A DNA stretch of 64,000 bases from Oryzobacter telluris (GCF_043099285.1 NZ_CP170723.1:1178001-1242000); one strand, 5' to 3'. Shown: positions 8,003 through 16,938, counted from the first letter of the stretch. Notes: generated by a model from the letters alone, not told the origin. Program-made: numbers and translations.

Positions 8003-9496
8003 TCAGAGGGCGCGCCAGCGGTCGTGGCGCGCCGTGAGGCGGGTCGTCGGCTCGAGGGCCGACAGCTCTGCGAGCTCGTGCCGGATCGCCTGGGCCATCC
8101 GCCGGCAGTAGGCCTGCGGCTCCTCGGCGGCGTCGGGGTGCTCGGCGACGATCCGGTCGACGATGCCGGCGCGCAGGAGGTCGAGCGAGCGCACCCGCTG
8201 CTGGGTCGCCATCTCCGGCGCCCGGTCGGGGGTGCGGTGGAGGATGGCCGAGGCGCCCTCGGGCGGCAGCGGAGAGAGCCACGAGTGCTGCGCGCTGACC
8301 ACGCGGTCGGCGGGCATGAGGGCCAGCGCCCCACCGCCGGTGCCCTGGCCGAGCAGCACGCACACGGTGGGCACGGGGAGGACGACGAGCTCGGAGATGC
8401 AGCGGGCGATCTCGCCGGCCATGCCACCCTCCTCGGCCTCCTTCGACAGGGCCGCCCCCGCGGTGTCGATGACGCTGACGAGGGGGAGGTCGAGCTCGGT
8501 GGCGAGCTTCATGCCGCGCCGCGCGACCCGCAGGCCGGACGGACCCAGCGGCGCCTCGGCGCGCTCGGCCCGGCGGTCCTGCCCGAGGACGACGCACGGC
8601 ACGCCCTCGAAGCGCGCCAGGGCGAGGAAGAGGCTGCGGTCCCACTCACCGGCGCCGGTGCCGAACAGGGGCAGGACGTCGGTGGCGCCGAGCTTGAGCA
8701 GCGCCCGCACTCCGGGGCGGTCGGGGTTGCGCGACCGGGTGATCGACTCCCACGCGGGGATGTCGGCCAGCGGCTCCTTGGGGACCTCCGGCACGGGCGG
8801 GTGATCGCGGTCGGCCATGACGAGGTCGAGGAAGCGGCCCGCGATCATCGGCAGCGCCTCCACGGGCTGCACGGCGTCGAGCAGGCCGTGCTCGTAGAGG
8901 TTCTCGGCCGTCTGGACGCCCTCGGGGAACGGGTCGCCGTAGAGCGCCTCGTAGACGCGGGCGCCGAGGAAGCCGATGGTCGCGCCGGGCTCGGCGACGG
9001 TGACGTGCCCGAGCGACCCCCACGAGGCGAGAACCCCGCCGGTCGTGGGGTGGCGCAGGTAGGTGATGTAGGGCAGCCGCGCCTCCTTGAAGGCGGCCAC
9101 GGCGGCGGAGATCTTCACCATCGTCACGAAGGCCGGGGTTCCCTCCTGCATCCGGGTGCCGCCCGACGCCGGTGCCGCGAACAGCGGGACGCGCTCGCGG
9201 GTCGCCCGCTCGAAGGCGAGGGTGACCCGCTCGGCCGCCGCCCGCCCGATCGAGCCCGCGAGGAAGCGGAACTCGCCCACGACCACCGCGACCCGGTGGC
9301 CCTGGATGCGGCCCTCGCCCGTGACGATCGCCTCGTCGGTGCCGGCGCGCTCGGCGGCGGCGGCCAGCTCGGCCTCGTACTCGCTGCCGGGCTCGGCCAC
9401 CGTGATCGGGGCCTCGTCCCACGAGACGAAGGAGCCCGCGTCGAGGACGGCGGTCAGGAGGTCGTGCGCTCCCGGCCGCGGGGGGCGGCCACTCAT
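8003..9496 (-). CDS. Fused carboxyltransferase (AccD-AccA-like), possible malonyl-CoA decarboxylase
   Basis: 497 residues with two crotonase-fold halves: an AccD/MdcD-like N-terminal part (about 1-260, with PASGGTRMQEG and FLGARVYEALYG) and an AccA/MdcE-like C-terminal part (about 270-497, with VIDTAGAAL and LLGQGTGGGALAL). The beta subunit's four-Cys zinc finger is absent. There is no biotin carboxylase or biotin carrier gene nearby. It overlaps the CaiB-type CoA transferase by four bases (ATGA), so the two are translated together. Together with a CoA transferase and a ring-opening step that yields malonyl units, decarboxylation of malonyl-CoA is a reasonable reading. A role in carboxylation with a distant biotin subunit is the alternative. 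Confidence 0.75.
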   Translation of the reverse strand: MSGRPPRPGAHDLLTAVLDAGSFVSWDEAPITVAEPGSEYEAELAAAAERAGTDEAIVTGEGRIQGHRVAVVVGEFRFLAGSIGRAAAERVTLAFERATRERVPLFAAPASGGTRMQEGTPAFVTMVKISAAVAAFKEARLPYITYLRHPTTGGVLASWGSLGHVTVAEPGATIGFLGARVYEALYGDPFPEGVQTAENLYEHGLLDAVQPVEALPMIAGRFLDLVMADRDHPPVPEVPKEPLADIPAWESITRSRNPDRPGVRALLKLGATDVLPLFGTGAGEWDRSLFLALARFEGVPCVVLGQDRRAERAEAPLGPSGLRVARRGMKLATELDLPLVSVIDTAGAALSKEAEEGGMAGEIARCISELVVLPVPTVCVLLGQGTGGGALALMPADRVVSAQHSWLSPLPPEGASAILHRTPDRAPEMATQQRVRSLDLLRAGIVDRIVAEHPDAAEEPQAYCRRMAQAIRHELAELSALEPTTRLTARHDRWRAL

Positions 9497-10698
9497 CGAG
9501 GCGCGTCCGAGGGGGTGCCGGTGTCGCGGGCGTCGAGGTCGTCGAGCCAGGCGACGACGCTCTCGGTGTGCTCGCCGAGCAGGGGCGGGTGGACGTGCTC
9601 GGTGCGGCCGCCGGCAAAGGCGTTGTCGTCCAACCGGATCGGCGGCCCGGGGATCTCGATGCGACCGAGCAGGGGGTGGTCGACGTCGATGACGAGGCCC
9701 TGGCTGCGCGTCTGGTCCCAGTCGTAGACGCGGTCGAGGGTGCGGACCTCGCCGGCGGGGACGCCGTACTCGGCCAGGCGGGCGAGGAGGGTCTCGAGAG
9801 GGATGTCGGCGAAGGCGGCGTTCACCGCGTCGATGACGGCGTCGCGGTTCCCGACCCGCTCGCGGTTCGTGGCGAATCCCGGTGCGGCGGGGTCGATCCC
9901 GAAACCACTGGCCAGCTTCTGCCAGAGCCCCTCGCTGCCGCAGGAGAGCTGGATCATCCCGTCGGCACAGGTGAACAGCCCGTAGGGGCAGATCGACGGG
10001 TGGTGGTTGCCGCCGGCCTGGGGGACCTCACCGGCCACGGTGTACCGCGTGCCCTGGAAGGCGTGGACGCCGACGATCGACGCGAGCAGCGAGGTCCGCA
10101 CGACCCGTCCGACGCCGGTGCGGTTGCGCTCGTGGAGCGCGGCGACGACACCGTAGGCGCCGTACATCCCGGCGAGCAGGTCGCCGATGGGGACGCCCAC
10201 GCGCTGGGGGTGGTCGGCATCGGCGCCGGTGAGCGACATCAGGCCGCCCTCGCCCTGCGCGATCTGGTCGTACCCGGCGCGACCGCCCTCTGGGCCGTCG
10301 TGGCCGAAGCCGCTGATGCGCAGCACGACGAGGCCGGGGTTCAGCTCGTGCAGGCGCTCGATGGGGAAGCCGAGGCGGTCGAGGACGCCGGGGCGGAAGT
10401 TCTCGAGGAGGACGTCGGCGCGCCCCACGAGGCGGGCCAGGACGTCCTTGCCCTCCTCGCTCTTGAGGTCGAGCTCGACCGACTCCTTGTTGCGGTTGCA
10501 CGACAGGAAGTAGGTGGAGACCGGCTGGTCGTCGGGCCCGACGAACGGGGGTCCCCAGCCGCGCGACTCGTCACCGGTGCCAGGGCTCTCGACCTTGATG
10601 ACGCGGGCGCCCATGTCGCCGAGCATCATCCCGCAGTGCGGTCCGGCGAGGGCGCGTGTCAGGTCGATGACGACGACGTCGTCGAGGGGTCCGCTCAC
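9493..10698 (-). CDS. CaiB/BaiF-family CoA transferase (class III)
   Basis: 401 residues, normal for the family. Class III CoA transferases move CoA between carboxylic acids through an aspartyl-CoA mixed anhydride. The catalytic Asp lies in GYDQIAQGEGG near residue 147, and the N-terminus has the typical DLTRALAGPHCGMMLGDMGARVIK pattern in shorter pieces. It is the first gene of a two-gene operon with the fused carboxyltransferase. Malonate as acceptor is inferred from the pathway context; formate/oxalate, carnitine and succinyl enzymes look alike, so the substrate needs testing. The 15-bp island motif lies 92 bp upstream. Confidence 0.85.
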   Translation of the reverse strand: MSGPLDDVVVIDLTRALAGPHCGMMLGDMGARVIKVESPGTGDESRGWGPPFVGPDDQPVSTYFLSCNRNKESVELDLKSEEGKDVLARLVGRADVLLENFRPGVLDRLGFPIERLHELNPGLVVLRISGFGHDGPEGGRAGYDQIAQGEGGLMSLTGADADHPQRVGVPIGDLLAGMYGAYGVVAALHERNRTGVGRVVRTSLLASIVGVHAFQGTRYTVAGEVPQAGGNHHPSICPYGLFTCADGMIQLSCGSEGLWQKLASGFGIDPAAPGFATNRERVGNRDAVIDAVNAAFADIPLETLLARLAEYGVPAGEVRTLDRVYDWDQTRSQGLVIDVDHPLLGRIEIPGPPIRLDDNAFAGGRTEHVHPPLLGEHTESVVAWLDDLDARDTGTPSDAPR

Positions 10699-10789
10699 GG
10701 TGGTGCTCCAGTCGCTCGGTGTACGGCCAACCTAGCCACCAGTTGAGCGCCGCCGTTCGGCAGTCGCGGCCGTCCCTCCCGGGGTCGGG

Positions 10790-10804
10790 CTGTCACAACC
10801 TGCC
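10790..10804 (+). promoter_or_regulatory. Candidate PucR-regulon motif, copy before the CoA transferase
   Basis: CTGTCACAACCTGCC. It differs at one position from the copy before the permease (27635-27649, minus strand). It lies 92 bp upstream of the CaiB-type start. Confidence 0.45.
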
Positions 10805-10835
10805 AGAGGCGCGGCGGGCGTCGGGTGGCGTGTCG

Positions 10836-11195
10836 TCAGGTGGCGTGGCCGCTCGTGGCGTCGAGGTGCTGGAGCAGGTCGTGGGCGGCGAGCTCGACCT
10901 TCTTGTGCCGCCACTCGCTCGCCCGGTAGACGCACGCGATGAGGGCGCTGCGGTGCACCCGGCGCAGGTCGCCGGCGACGAAGGCGTACCGCGCCTTGGT
11001 CTCGTCGTTGGCGCCCGTGGTGAGGCCGAGGTGCCAGGAGGCGTACTCGTCCCACGAGTGCCTTCCGAGGTAGGCGTTCTGCGCCTCGGCGTCGGGCTGC
11101 ACGTCGCCCCAGTCGCTCTCGAGCACGTACTGCTTCTTGTCGATGAGGTCGCGCACGTGGGCGACCGCCGCGTCGTTGACCTCGTACTCCGCCAT
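10836..11195 (-). CDS. Conserved-looking small hypothetical protein
   Basis: A soluble protein of 119 residues, rich in Trp, His, Asp and Ala, with no signal peptide, membrane segment or motif that I recognise. The central part (SWDEYASWHLGL and VAGDLRRVHRSAL) looks like a compact helical domain. Codon usage matches the neighbours, which supports it as a real gene. The start could be the ATG at 11195 or the GTG just before it. It sits between the CoA transferase operon and a small membrane protein, and I do not assign a function. Confidence 0.6.
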   Translation of the reverse strand: MAEYEVNDAAVAHVRDLIDKKQYVLESDWGDVQPDAEAQNAYLGRHSWDEYASWHLGLTTGANDETKARYAFVAGDLRRVHRSALIACVYRASEWRHKKVELAAHDLLQHLDATSGHAT

Positions 11196-11220
11196 CACCC
11201 CACGGTAGCCACGGGCGGCG

Positions 11221-11712
11221 TCAGGCGGCGGGGTCCGTGCGGTGGTGCGTGAGGAACTCCCAGACGAGCGCGTGGGCCAGGGCGACGAGGAGGACGAGGA
11301 TCGTCGCCTCCGCCTGGAGCGGGGTCACCCCGACCCCGCGGGCGATGCCCGGCGCGACCCCGAGGACGGCGACCGCGCCGTAGCCCACGAGTGAGGCCCA
11401 CCAGTGCCGCGCCACCGTCCCGGCCCGGCCGTCGCCACGCGCGGCGCGCAGGAAGCGCACGGTGGTGACGGCGCCGAAGACGGCGATGACGACGAAGCTC
11501 GCCCGCCAGAACATCGGGGCGTCGGTGCCGCCGATCTGCGCGAACAGGCCCATGAGCGCCGGGAGGAGGAAGGACAGGTAGACCGAGGCGACCTCGCGGC
11601 GGGTCCTCGTGTCGCTCAGCCAGTGCTCGTGCCGCTCGACGACGGTCCACCACAGGCCGGTGAGGGTGAAGCAGGTCGCGGAGAACAGGGCGTAGAACGT
11701 GCTCGTGTCCAC
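11221..11712 (-). CDS. Small integral membrane protein, unknown function
   Basis: 163 residues with four or five hydrophobic segments and no recognisable family motif. The GTG start at 11712 is supported by AGGAGG seven bases upstream; longer in-frame extensions run through the 50-bp palindrome and are not credible. The N-terminal helix contains FYALFSATCFTLTGLWW, and the C-terminus ends in a short charged tail. It reads in the same direction as the genes on both sides but is separated from the upstream gene by the palindrome. Confidence 0.7.
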   Translation of the reverse strand: MDTSTFYALFSATCFTLTGLWWTVVERHEHWLSDTRTRREVASVYLSFLLPALMGLFAQIGGTDAPMFWRASFVVIAVFGAVTTVRFLRAARGDGRAGTVARHWWASLVGYGAVAVLGVAPGIARGVGVTPLQAEATILVLLVALAHALVWEFLTHHRTDPAA

Positions 11713-11796
11713 CGGGTGTCCTCCTGCGTCGGCTCGCGCCAGTATGGAGCGCCCCGAGCCCGCCCGACCACCCCGTTTCTCCCGCCCTCTATCGCG

Positions 11797-11846
11797 ACCT
11801 ACCGCCTGGTACGTGGGGTGATCACCCCACGTACCAGGCGGTAGGT
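11797..11846. terminator. 50-bp perfect palindrome, probable terminator-like hairpin
   Basis: All 50 bases form an uninterrupted palindrome centred on GTGATCAC. Allowing a two-base mismatch, pairing extends to 11791-11852 and touches the stop codon of the leftward NAD(P)-binding gene. As RNA it would fold into a 23-24 bp stem with almost no loop; there is no U tract after it. Position suggests termination, but the perfect symmetry is unusual for a simple terminator. Confidence 0.6.
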
Positions 11847-11851
11847 GCCGA

Positions 11852-12784
11852 TCAGGAGGACGGCAGGGTGCGGCGGAGGGTCTCGGCCCAGGGGGTGGGG
11901 CTGCGGCCGAGGAGGGCGGTGAGCGGCGCGGGGTCGCCGACGAGGCCGTCCTCGTCGTAGGCGGTGAACATCGCGGCGAGGACGTCGCGCGCCTCTGCCG
12001 GCAGCCCTGCGCCCGGGCCGTTCCGCCACGCGTCGACGGTCGTCTCGCGCAGCGCCACCGGGCGTCCGAGCACCTCGGCCGCGACCTCCACCATCCGGCG
12101 GGTCGACAGCACCTCGGGGCCACAGAGGTCGTGCACCTCGCCGCCGCGTGACGGGTCGAGGAGGACGACCGCCGCCGCCTCGGCGACGTCGTCGAGGTCG
12201 ACCGTGGTGAAGGGGGAGTCGGCCGAGTACGGCAGGACGACCTCGCCCGCGAGCACCTGCGGCAGGACGTTCTGGTGGTAGGCGCACGGCCGCAGCACGA
12301 CGAGGCTGCCCGAGAACTCCTGCGCCAGAACGGCTTCCGCGTCTCCCTTGTGGAGATGGTGCGGCATCCGGGCGTCCTCGGGGTGGAGCACCGAGTGGAA
12401 GACGAGGTGGGGGAGCCCCACGGCAGAGGCCGCCTCCGCCACCCGGCGCGCCATCATCACCTCGTCGGGGTGCACGTTCGGCGCCATGTGGTAGGCCGCC
12501 CGGGCGCCGGACAGCGCCTCCTCCAGACCGGAACCCGTGACGAGGTCGAGGGGAACGGAGGTCGCCCCCGCTGGAGCGGCGCCCTCCCGACCGGGCCGCA
12601 CGCCCGCCCGCACCGGAACGCCCCGCGCCATCAGGGCCCGCGACACGGCGCGGCCGGTCTTCCCGGAAGCTCCGACGACGAGCACCGGCCGCGGATCAGC
12701 CTCTGCCGCAGCCGGACCGGAGACGACGACGGGGTCGTGGACCGCCACCGTCCCCGACCCCGCCGCCTCCTGCTCTCGCGTCAC
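11852..12784 (-). CDS. NAD(P)-binding NmrA-like SDR protein
   Basis: Atypical short-chain dehydrogenase, 310 residues with the GTG start at 12784. The Rossmann motif is VLVVGASGKTGRAV near residue 34, followed by ALMARGVPVRAGVRPG. The C-terminal part resembles the NmrA/QOR2 group, which senses or reduces via NADPH; these proteins often lack the classical Tyr-Lys pair. The N-terminal 30 residues are low-complexity and no ribosome site is clear, so the true start may lie downstream. It begins three bases after the HyuB stop, so it is the third gene of the hydantoinase operon. Its task there is unknown. Confidence 0.75.
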   Translation of the reverse strand: MTREQEAAGSGTVAVHDPVVVSGPAAAEADPRPVLVVGASGKTGRAVSRALMARGVPVRAGVRPGREGAAPAGATSVPLDLVTGSGLEEALSGARAAYHMAPNVHPDEVMMARRVAEAASAVGLPHLVFHSVLHPEDARMPHHLHKGDAEAVLAQEFSGSLVVLRPCAYHQNVLPQVLAGEVVLPYSADSPFTTVDLDDVAEAAAVVLLDPSRGGEVHDLCGPEVLSTRRMVEVAAEVLGRPVALRETTVDAWRNGPGAGLPAEARDVLAAMFTAYDEDGLVGDPAPLTALLGRSPTPWAETLRRTLPSS

Positions 12785-12787
12785 GCG

Positions 12788-14797
12788 TCAGACCCAGTCG
12801 ACCTCGGCCGCGGGGCTGCCTGCCGCCAGTCTGGCGTATCCGGGGCCGCGGTCGAAGAACGGCTCCTCGCCGCGCGCCGCGCGACGCTCGGCCCGCAGCG
12901 CGTCGGACGCCGCGACGTCGATCACCGGCTCGTCCTTCGTGCCGCTCGCGACGACGGCGTAGTCGGTGCGCGCGCCGTCGAACGACACCTTGCCCCACCG
13001 CAGGTCGCGCTCGACCTCGTCGTACGGGCGCTCGAGCGGGTCGCCCCAGCCGCCGCCACCGGTGGTGCGGATGCGGATGACCTGGCCGGCGGTGACCGCC
13101 TCGGCGTCGGCGAGGGCGTCGACGACGCGCTCGTTCGGACCGCCGAGGTCGATGGTCACCTCGAACGGGCGCCCCGCCTTGCCGCCCTTGACGCCCCAGC
13201 AGGCGAGGATGGAGCGGTCGGCGATGGACATGAAGTTCGCATCCTCGAGCATCCGGATGTGCTTCTCGTAGCCCAGGCCGCCGCGGTGGCGACCGGCGCC
13301 GCCGGAGTCGACCGCGAGGCCGAGCCGCTCGACGATGAACGGGAAGCGGCTCTCGGTGAACTCGGTCGGCAGGTTCCGCGAGTCGGGGACGACGTGGATG
13401 GTGTCCTCGCCGTCGGCGTAGTACCGCCCGCCGGAGCCGCCGCCGAGCACCTCGCGCATGAGGTAGTCGTTGCCGTCGCGGTCCTTGCCGTAGACGCCGG
13501 TGTACCGGATCGTCTCCTGGTCGGCCGGCATCTGCCCGTCCACGGCCTTGGCCACGACCCCGGCCAGCACGCCCAGGAGTCGGAGGATGACGAAGGTGCG
13601 CGCGTTGGTCGGCGCCGGGTAGATCGGCGTGAGCAGCGTGCCCTTCTCGGGGAACTTCATCTCGATGAGCGGCACGATGCCCTCGTTGACGTCGAGCTCG
13701 GCCATCCGCTCGGGGGTGTCGGCGAGGTTGCGCAGGATGGGCGCGAGCCACTTCTTGAGGAAGTTGCCCCCCACGTAGTCGCCGCAGTGGTTGATCGGGC
13801 CCTTGGCCTGCTTGCTCGTGCCGGTGAAGTCGATGATGAGCTTCGGGCCGCCGTCGCCGGGGCCGGGGCCACCGGTCGACACCTTGGTCAGCGTGATCCG
13901 CTGGGTGTGCAGCTGCGGCTCGTCGACGCCGTCGTGCTCGGCGTAGTCCTCCCAGACGTAGGTGCCGTCGGGGATCTTGCTGAGGATCTCGCGACGGTAG
14001 GTCTGGGTCGTCGCGTCGAGGATGGCGTCGAAGGCCGTCTCGATGGTGTCGCGGCCGTAGCGGGCGAACAGCTCGGACAGGCGGCGCGCGCCCATCAGGC
14101 AGGCGGAGCACTCGGCGTCGAGGTCGGCGGCGAGGCTGTCGGGCATCCGGCTGTTGCGGGTCATGATCCGCAGCGCGGCCTTGTTCGGCACGCCGGCGTC
14201 CCAGAGCTTGATCGGGGGGACCGACAGGCCCTCCTCGAACACGCTCTGCGCGCCCGACGGCATCGAGCCGGGGCAGGCGCCGCCGATGTCGTCGTGGTGG
14301 CCGAAGGCCTGGACGAACGCGACGACCTCGCCCTCGTTGAAGACGGGGACGGTGACGCAGAGGTCGGGGAGGTGGCCGATGCCGCCCTCCGACTCGTAGA
14401 CGTCGTTGTGGAAGAAGACGTCGCCCTCGCGCATCTCCTCCAGCGGGAAGTCACGCGCGATCGGGTGCACGAGAGCCGAGTACGAGCGGCCGGTGAGCTT
14501 GCGCAGCTGGCGGTCGTGGATGCCGGCGCGGAAGTCGTGCGCGTCGCGGATCATGGGGGAGCGCGAGGTCCGCGCGATGGCGGTCTCCACCTCCATCTCG
14601 ACGGAGGCCAGGGTGCCCTGGACGATCTCGACGAGGATCGGGTCGACCTCGCTGCCGAGCGGGGTCAGCCGGTTGCCGTGCTCGTAGGAGGTCGGGAGGC
14701 CGGCCGGGTTGGCCGCGGGGGCCGTGGCGTCGGCGACCGGGGCGCTGCCGGATGTGGCCGGCGGCGCGATGGACTGGCGGATGGTGGGGCCGCACAT
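12788..14797 (-). CDS. hyuB: Hydantoinase B/oxoprolinase subunit
   Basis: 669 residues, the beta subunit of an ATP-dependent hydantoinase/5-oxoprolinase-type enzyme. Recognised by VEMEVETAIARTSRSPMIRD in the first hundred residues, then FHNDVYESEGGIGHLPD, the metal-binding AFGHHDDIGG, and TGGGGWGDP near the C-terminus. About 45 low-complexity residues precede the domain. It starts two bases after the HyuA stop. Family members open hydantoins, 5-oxoproline or related cyclic amides with ATP, or carboxylate ketones in the acetone carboxylase branch. The exact substrate cannot be read from sequence; the surrounding base-degradation genes suggest a nitrogen heterocycle. Confidence 0.88.
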   Translation of the reverse strand: MCGPTIRQSIAPPATSGSAPVADATAPAANPAGLPTSYEHGNRLTPLGSEVDPILVEIVQGTLASVEMEVETAIARTSRSPMIRDAHDFRAGIHDRQLRKLTGRSYSALVHPIARDFPLEEMREGDVFFHNDVYESEGGIGHLPDLCVTVPVFNEGEVVAFVQAFGHHDDIGGACPGSMPSGAQSVFEEGLSVPPIKLWDAGVPNKAALRIMTRNSRMPDSLAADLDAECSACLMGARRLSELFARYGRDTIETAFDAILDATTQTYRREILSKIPDGTYVWEDYAEHDGVDEPQLHTQRITLTKVSTGGPGPGDGGPKLIIDFTGTSKQAKGPINHCGDYVGGNFLKKWLAPILRNLADTPERMAELDVNEGIVPLIEMKFPEKGTLLTPIYPAPTNARTFVILRLLGVLAGVVAKAVDGQMPADQETIRYTGVYGKDRDGNDYLMREVLGGGSGGRYYADGEDTIHVVPDSRNLPTEFTESRFPFIVERLGLAVDSGGAGRHRGGLGYEKHIRMLEDANFMSIADRSILACWGVKGGKAGRPFEVTIDLGGPNERVVDALADAEAVTAGQVIRIRTTGGGGWGDPLERPYDEVERDLRWGKVSFDGARTDYAVVASGTKDEPVIDVAASDALRAERRAARGEEPFFDRGPGYARLAAGSPAAEVDWV

Positions 14798-14799
14798 GG

Positions 14800-16887
14800 T
14801 CAGGCCTCCTTCGTGACGACGAGGTTGCCGTACGCGTCGACGCGCACGGTGAAGCCGGGGTGGATCGGGACGGTCGAGCCGAACTCCTCGACGACCGCCG
14901 GGCCGGAGAAGGTGTCGCCGGCGCGCAGGTCGGGGCGCCAGTAGACCTGCGTGGTCACGCGGCCCTGGTCGGCGTCGAAGCAGACCTCGCGCGACGACCG
15001 CGGGGCGAGCACCTCGGTGTCACGGACCGCGATCTCGCGCAGCTCGGGGCGGGTGATGGGGCCGACACCGGTGACGCGCAGGTTGACCCACTCGACCTGC
15101 TGGGTCGGGTCGTTGCGGAAGTCGTACCCGTACAGCTGGCGGTGCTCGTCGTGGAAGCGGTCGCCGACGGCGGTGACGAAGGCCTCGTCGACCCGGCCGG
15201 ACCCCGCGGGCACCCGCACCTCGTAGGCCTGGCCGAAGTAGCGCAGGTCGACGGTGCGCACGTACTCGTGGTCCTCGCGGGCGAAGCCCTCGGCGTCGAG
15301 CGCGGCGGCCGCCTTGGCCGTGAGCTCGTCGAGGACCTTCTCGACCGAGCCGTGGTCGAGCGAGGAGTGGCGGGTGACGTGGGTCTGCACGTAGTCGTTC
15401 TTGACGTCCACGGTGAGCAGGCCGAACGCGCTGACGTTGCCCGGGTTCTGCGGGACGACGACACCGGCGAGGTCGAGGATGTCGACGAGGCGGCAGGCGA
15501 GCAGCGAGCCCGAGCCACCGAACGTCGTGAGCATGAAGTCGCGGACGTCGAGGCCCCGCTTGACCGAGACCTGGCGCAGCGCGTTGGCCTGGTTCCACGC
15601 GGAGATCTCGAGGATGCCGGTGGCGCAGCGCTCGAGGTCGAGCCCGAGCCGCTCGGCCAGCGCCGCGATGCCGCGGTGGGCGGCGTCGACGTCGAGGGGG
15701 ATCTCGCCACCGAGCAGGTGCGGGGGGATCCGGCCGAGGACGACGTGGGCGTCGGTGATCGTCGGCTCGGTGCCGCCCTTGGCGTAGCAGAGCGGGCCCG
15801 GGTCGGCGCCGGCCGACTGTGGGCCGACCTTGAGCGCGCCCTCGGGGGAGACCCACGCGATGGAGCCTCCGCCGGCACCGACGGTGACGACGTCGATCAT
15901 CGGGATCTTGCTCGGGTAGGCGCCGACCGAGCCCTCGGTGGTGAGGGTCGGCTCGCCGTCGAGGACGACCGAGACGTCGGTGGAGGTGCCGCCGCCGTCG
16001 CAGGTGAGGACCTTGTCGAACCCGGCCTTGCGGGCGATGAGCGCCGCGCCCAGGGCGCCGGCCGCGGGGCCCGAGAGCACCGTGGTGATGGGCTGGTGGA
16101 CGACCTCGTCGGCCGACAGGACGCCGCCGTTGGACTTCATCACGTAGAACGGGATCGGCCGCCCGCCGGTGAAGCCGTCGAGGCGCTCGTGGATGTTGGT
16201 GACGTACCGGCTGACGTTCGGCTTCACGGCCGCGTCGACGAGGGTCGTCATCGAGCGCTCGTACTCGCGGTACTCGCGCAGCACCTCCGAGCTGATGGAG
16301 ACCACGGCGTCCGGGTGCTCGCGGCGCAGCACCTCGCGCATCGCCAGCTCGTGCTCGTCGTTGGCGTAGGAGTGCAGAAGGCAGACGCCGATCGTCGTGA
16401 TGCCGCGGTCGCGGAACCAGCGGGCGGCGGCCACGGCGGTGGCCTCGTCGAACGGCCGGATCTCGTTGCCCTCGAAGTCCATCCGGCCACCGATGGTGCG
16501 GACGTGGTCGGCGGCGACGATGCGCGGCGGCTTGACCCAGAAGTAGGAGTTGCCGTAGCCGTCGGGCACGGCCTGGCGGGCGATCTCGAGCATGAACTCG
16601 TAGCCCTCGGTGGTGATGAAGCCGAGCTTCTCGACCTTGCCCTCGAGGAGCTTGTTCGTCGCGACGGTCGTCCCGTGGCACACGGCGGTGATGTCGTCGC
16701 CGCTCGCCCCCATGACGCCGAGGATCTTCTCGATGCCGCTGATGAACCCGTCGGCCGGGTTCGCGGGGGTGCTGGGGGTCTTCGTCGTGACGAGCTCACC
16801 GGTGTCCTCGTCGAAGGCGACGACGTCGGTGAACGTCCCGCCGGTGTCGATGCCCACCCTGATCCGTCGCTGCGTCTGCTCGGCCAT
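14800..16887 (-). CDS. hyuA: Hydantoinase A/oxoprolinase subunit
   Basis: 695 residues, the ATP-binding alpha subunit partner of HyuB. It has the N-terminal actin-like signature GIDTGGTFTDVV at residues about 11-22, and the second phosphate loop CDGGGTSTDVSVV with GAGGGSIAWV in the middle. Length is typical of the family. The ATG at 16887 is preferred to a GTG two codons earlier, but no strong ribosome site distinguishes them. It leads the operon hyuA-hyuB-NmrA. The 15-bp island motif is 37 bp upstream, which ties its expression to the pyrimidine genes even though its reaction is not assigned. Confidence 0.88.
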   Translation of the reverse strand: MAEQTQRRIRVGIDTGGTFTDVVAFDEDTGELVTTKTPSTPANPADGFISGIEKILGVMGASGDDITAVCHGTTVATNKLLEGKVEKLGFITTEGYEFMLEIARQAVPDGYGNSYFWVKPPRIVAADHVRTIGGRMDFEGNEIRPFDEATAVAAARWFRDRGITTIGVCLLHSYANDEHELAMREVLRREHPDAVVSISSEVLREYREYERSMTTLVDAAVKPNVSRYVTNIHERLDGFTGGRPIPFYVMKSNGGVLSADEVVHQPITTVLSGPAAGALGAALIARKAGFDKVLTCDGGGTSTDVSVVLDGEPTLTTEGSVGAYPSKIPMIDVVTVGAGGGSIAWVSPEGALKVGPQSAGADPGPLCYAKGGTEPTITDAHVVLGRIPPHLLGGEIPLDVDAAHRGIAALAERLGLDLERCATGILEISAWNQANALRQVSVKRGLDVRDFMLTTFGGSGSLLACRLVDILDLAGVVVPQNPGNVSAFGLLTVDVKNDYVQTHVTRHSSLDHGSVEKVLDELTAKAAAALDAEGFAREDHEYVRTVDLRYFGQAYEVRVPAGSGRVDEAFVTAVGDRFHDEHRQLYGYDFRNDPTQQVEWVNLRVTGVGPITRPELREIAVRDTEVLAPRSSREVCFDADQGRVTTQVYWRPDLRAGDTFSGPAVVEEFGSTVPIHPGFTVRVDAYGNLVVTKEA

Positions 16888-16923
16888 GTCCACGATCCAA
16901 CCCCGCCGGGACCCCCGGGGGCG

Positions 16924-16938
16924 TTGTCAGGATCTGCC
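16924..16938 (+). promoter_or_regulatory. Candidate PucR-regulon motif, copy before hyuA
   Basis: TTGTCAGGATCTGCC, 37 bp upstream of the hyuA start and close enough to overlap its promoter. Confidence 0.45.

Noticed and set aside
8003..10698. The pair as part of acetyl/propionyl-CoA carboxylase for fatty acid synthesis.
   Set aside because: No biotin carboxylase or carrier gene is adjacent, the zinc finger is missing, and coupling to a CoA transferase is not usual for lipid synthesis. Kept only as an alternative.
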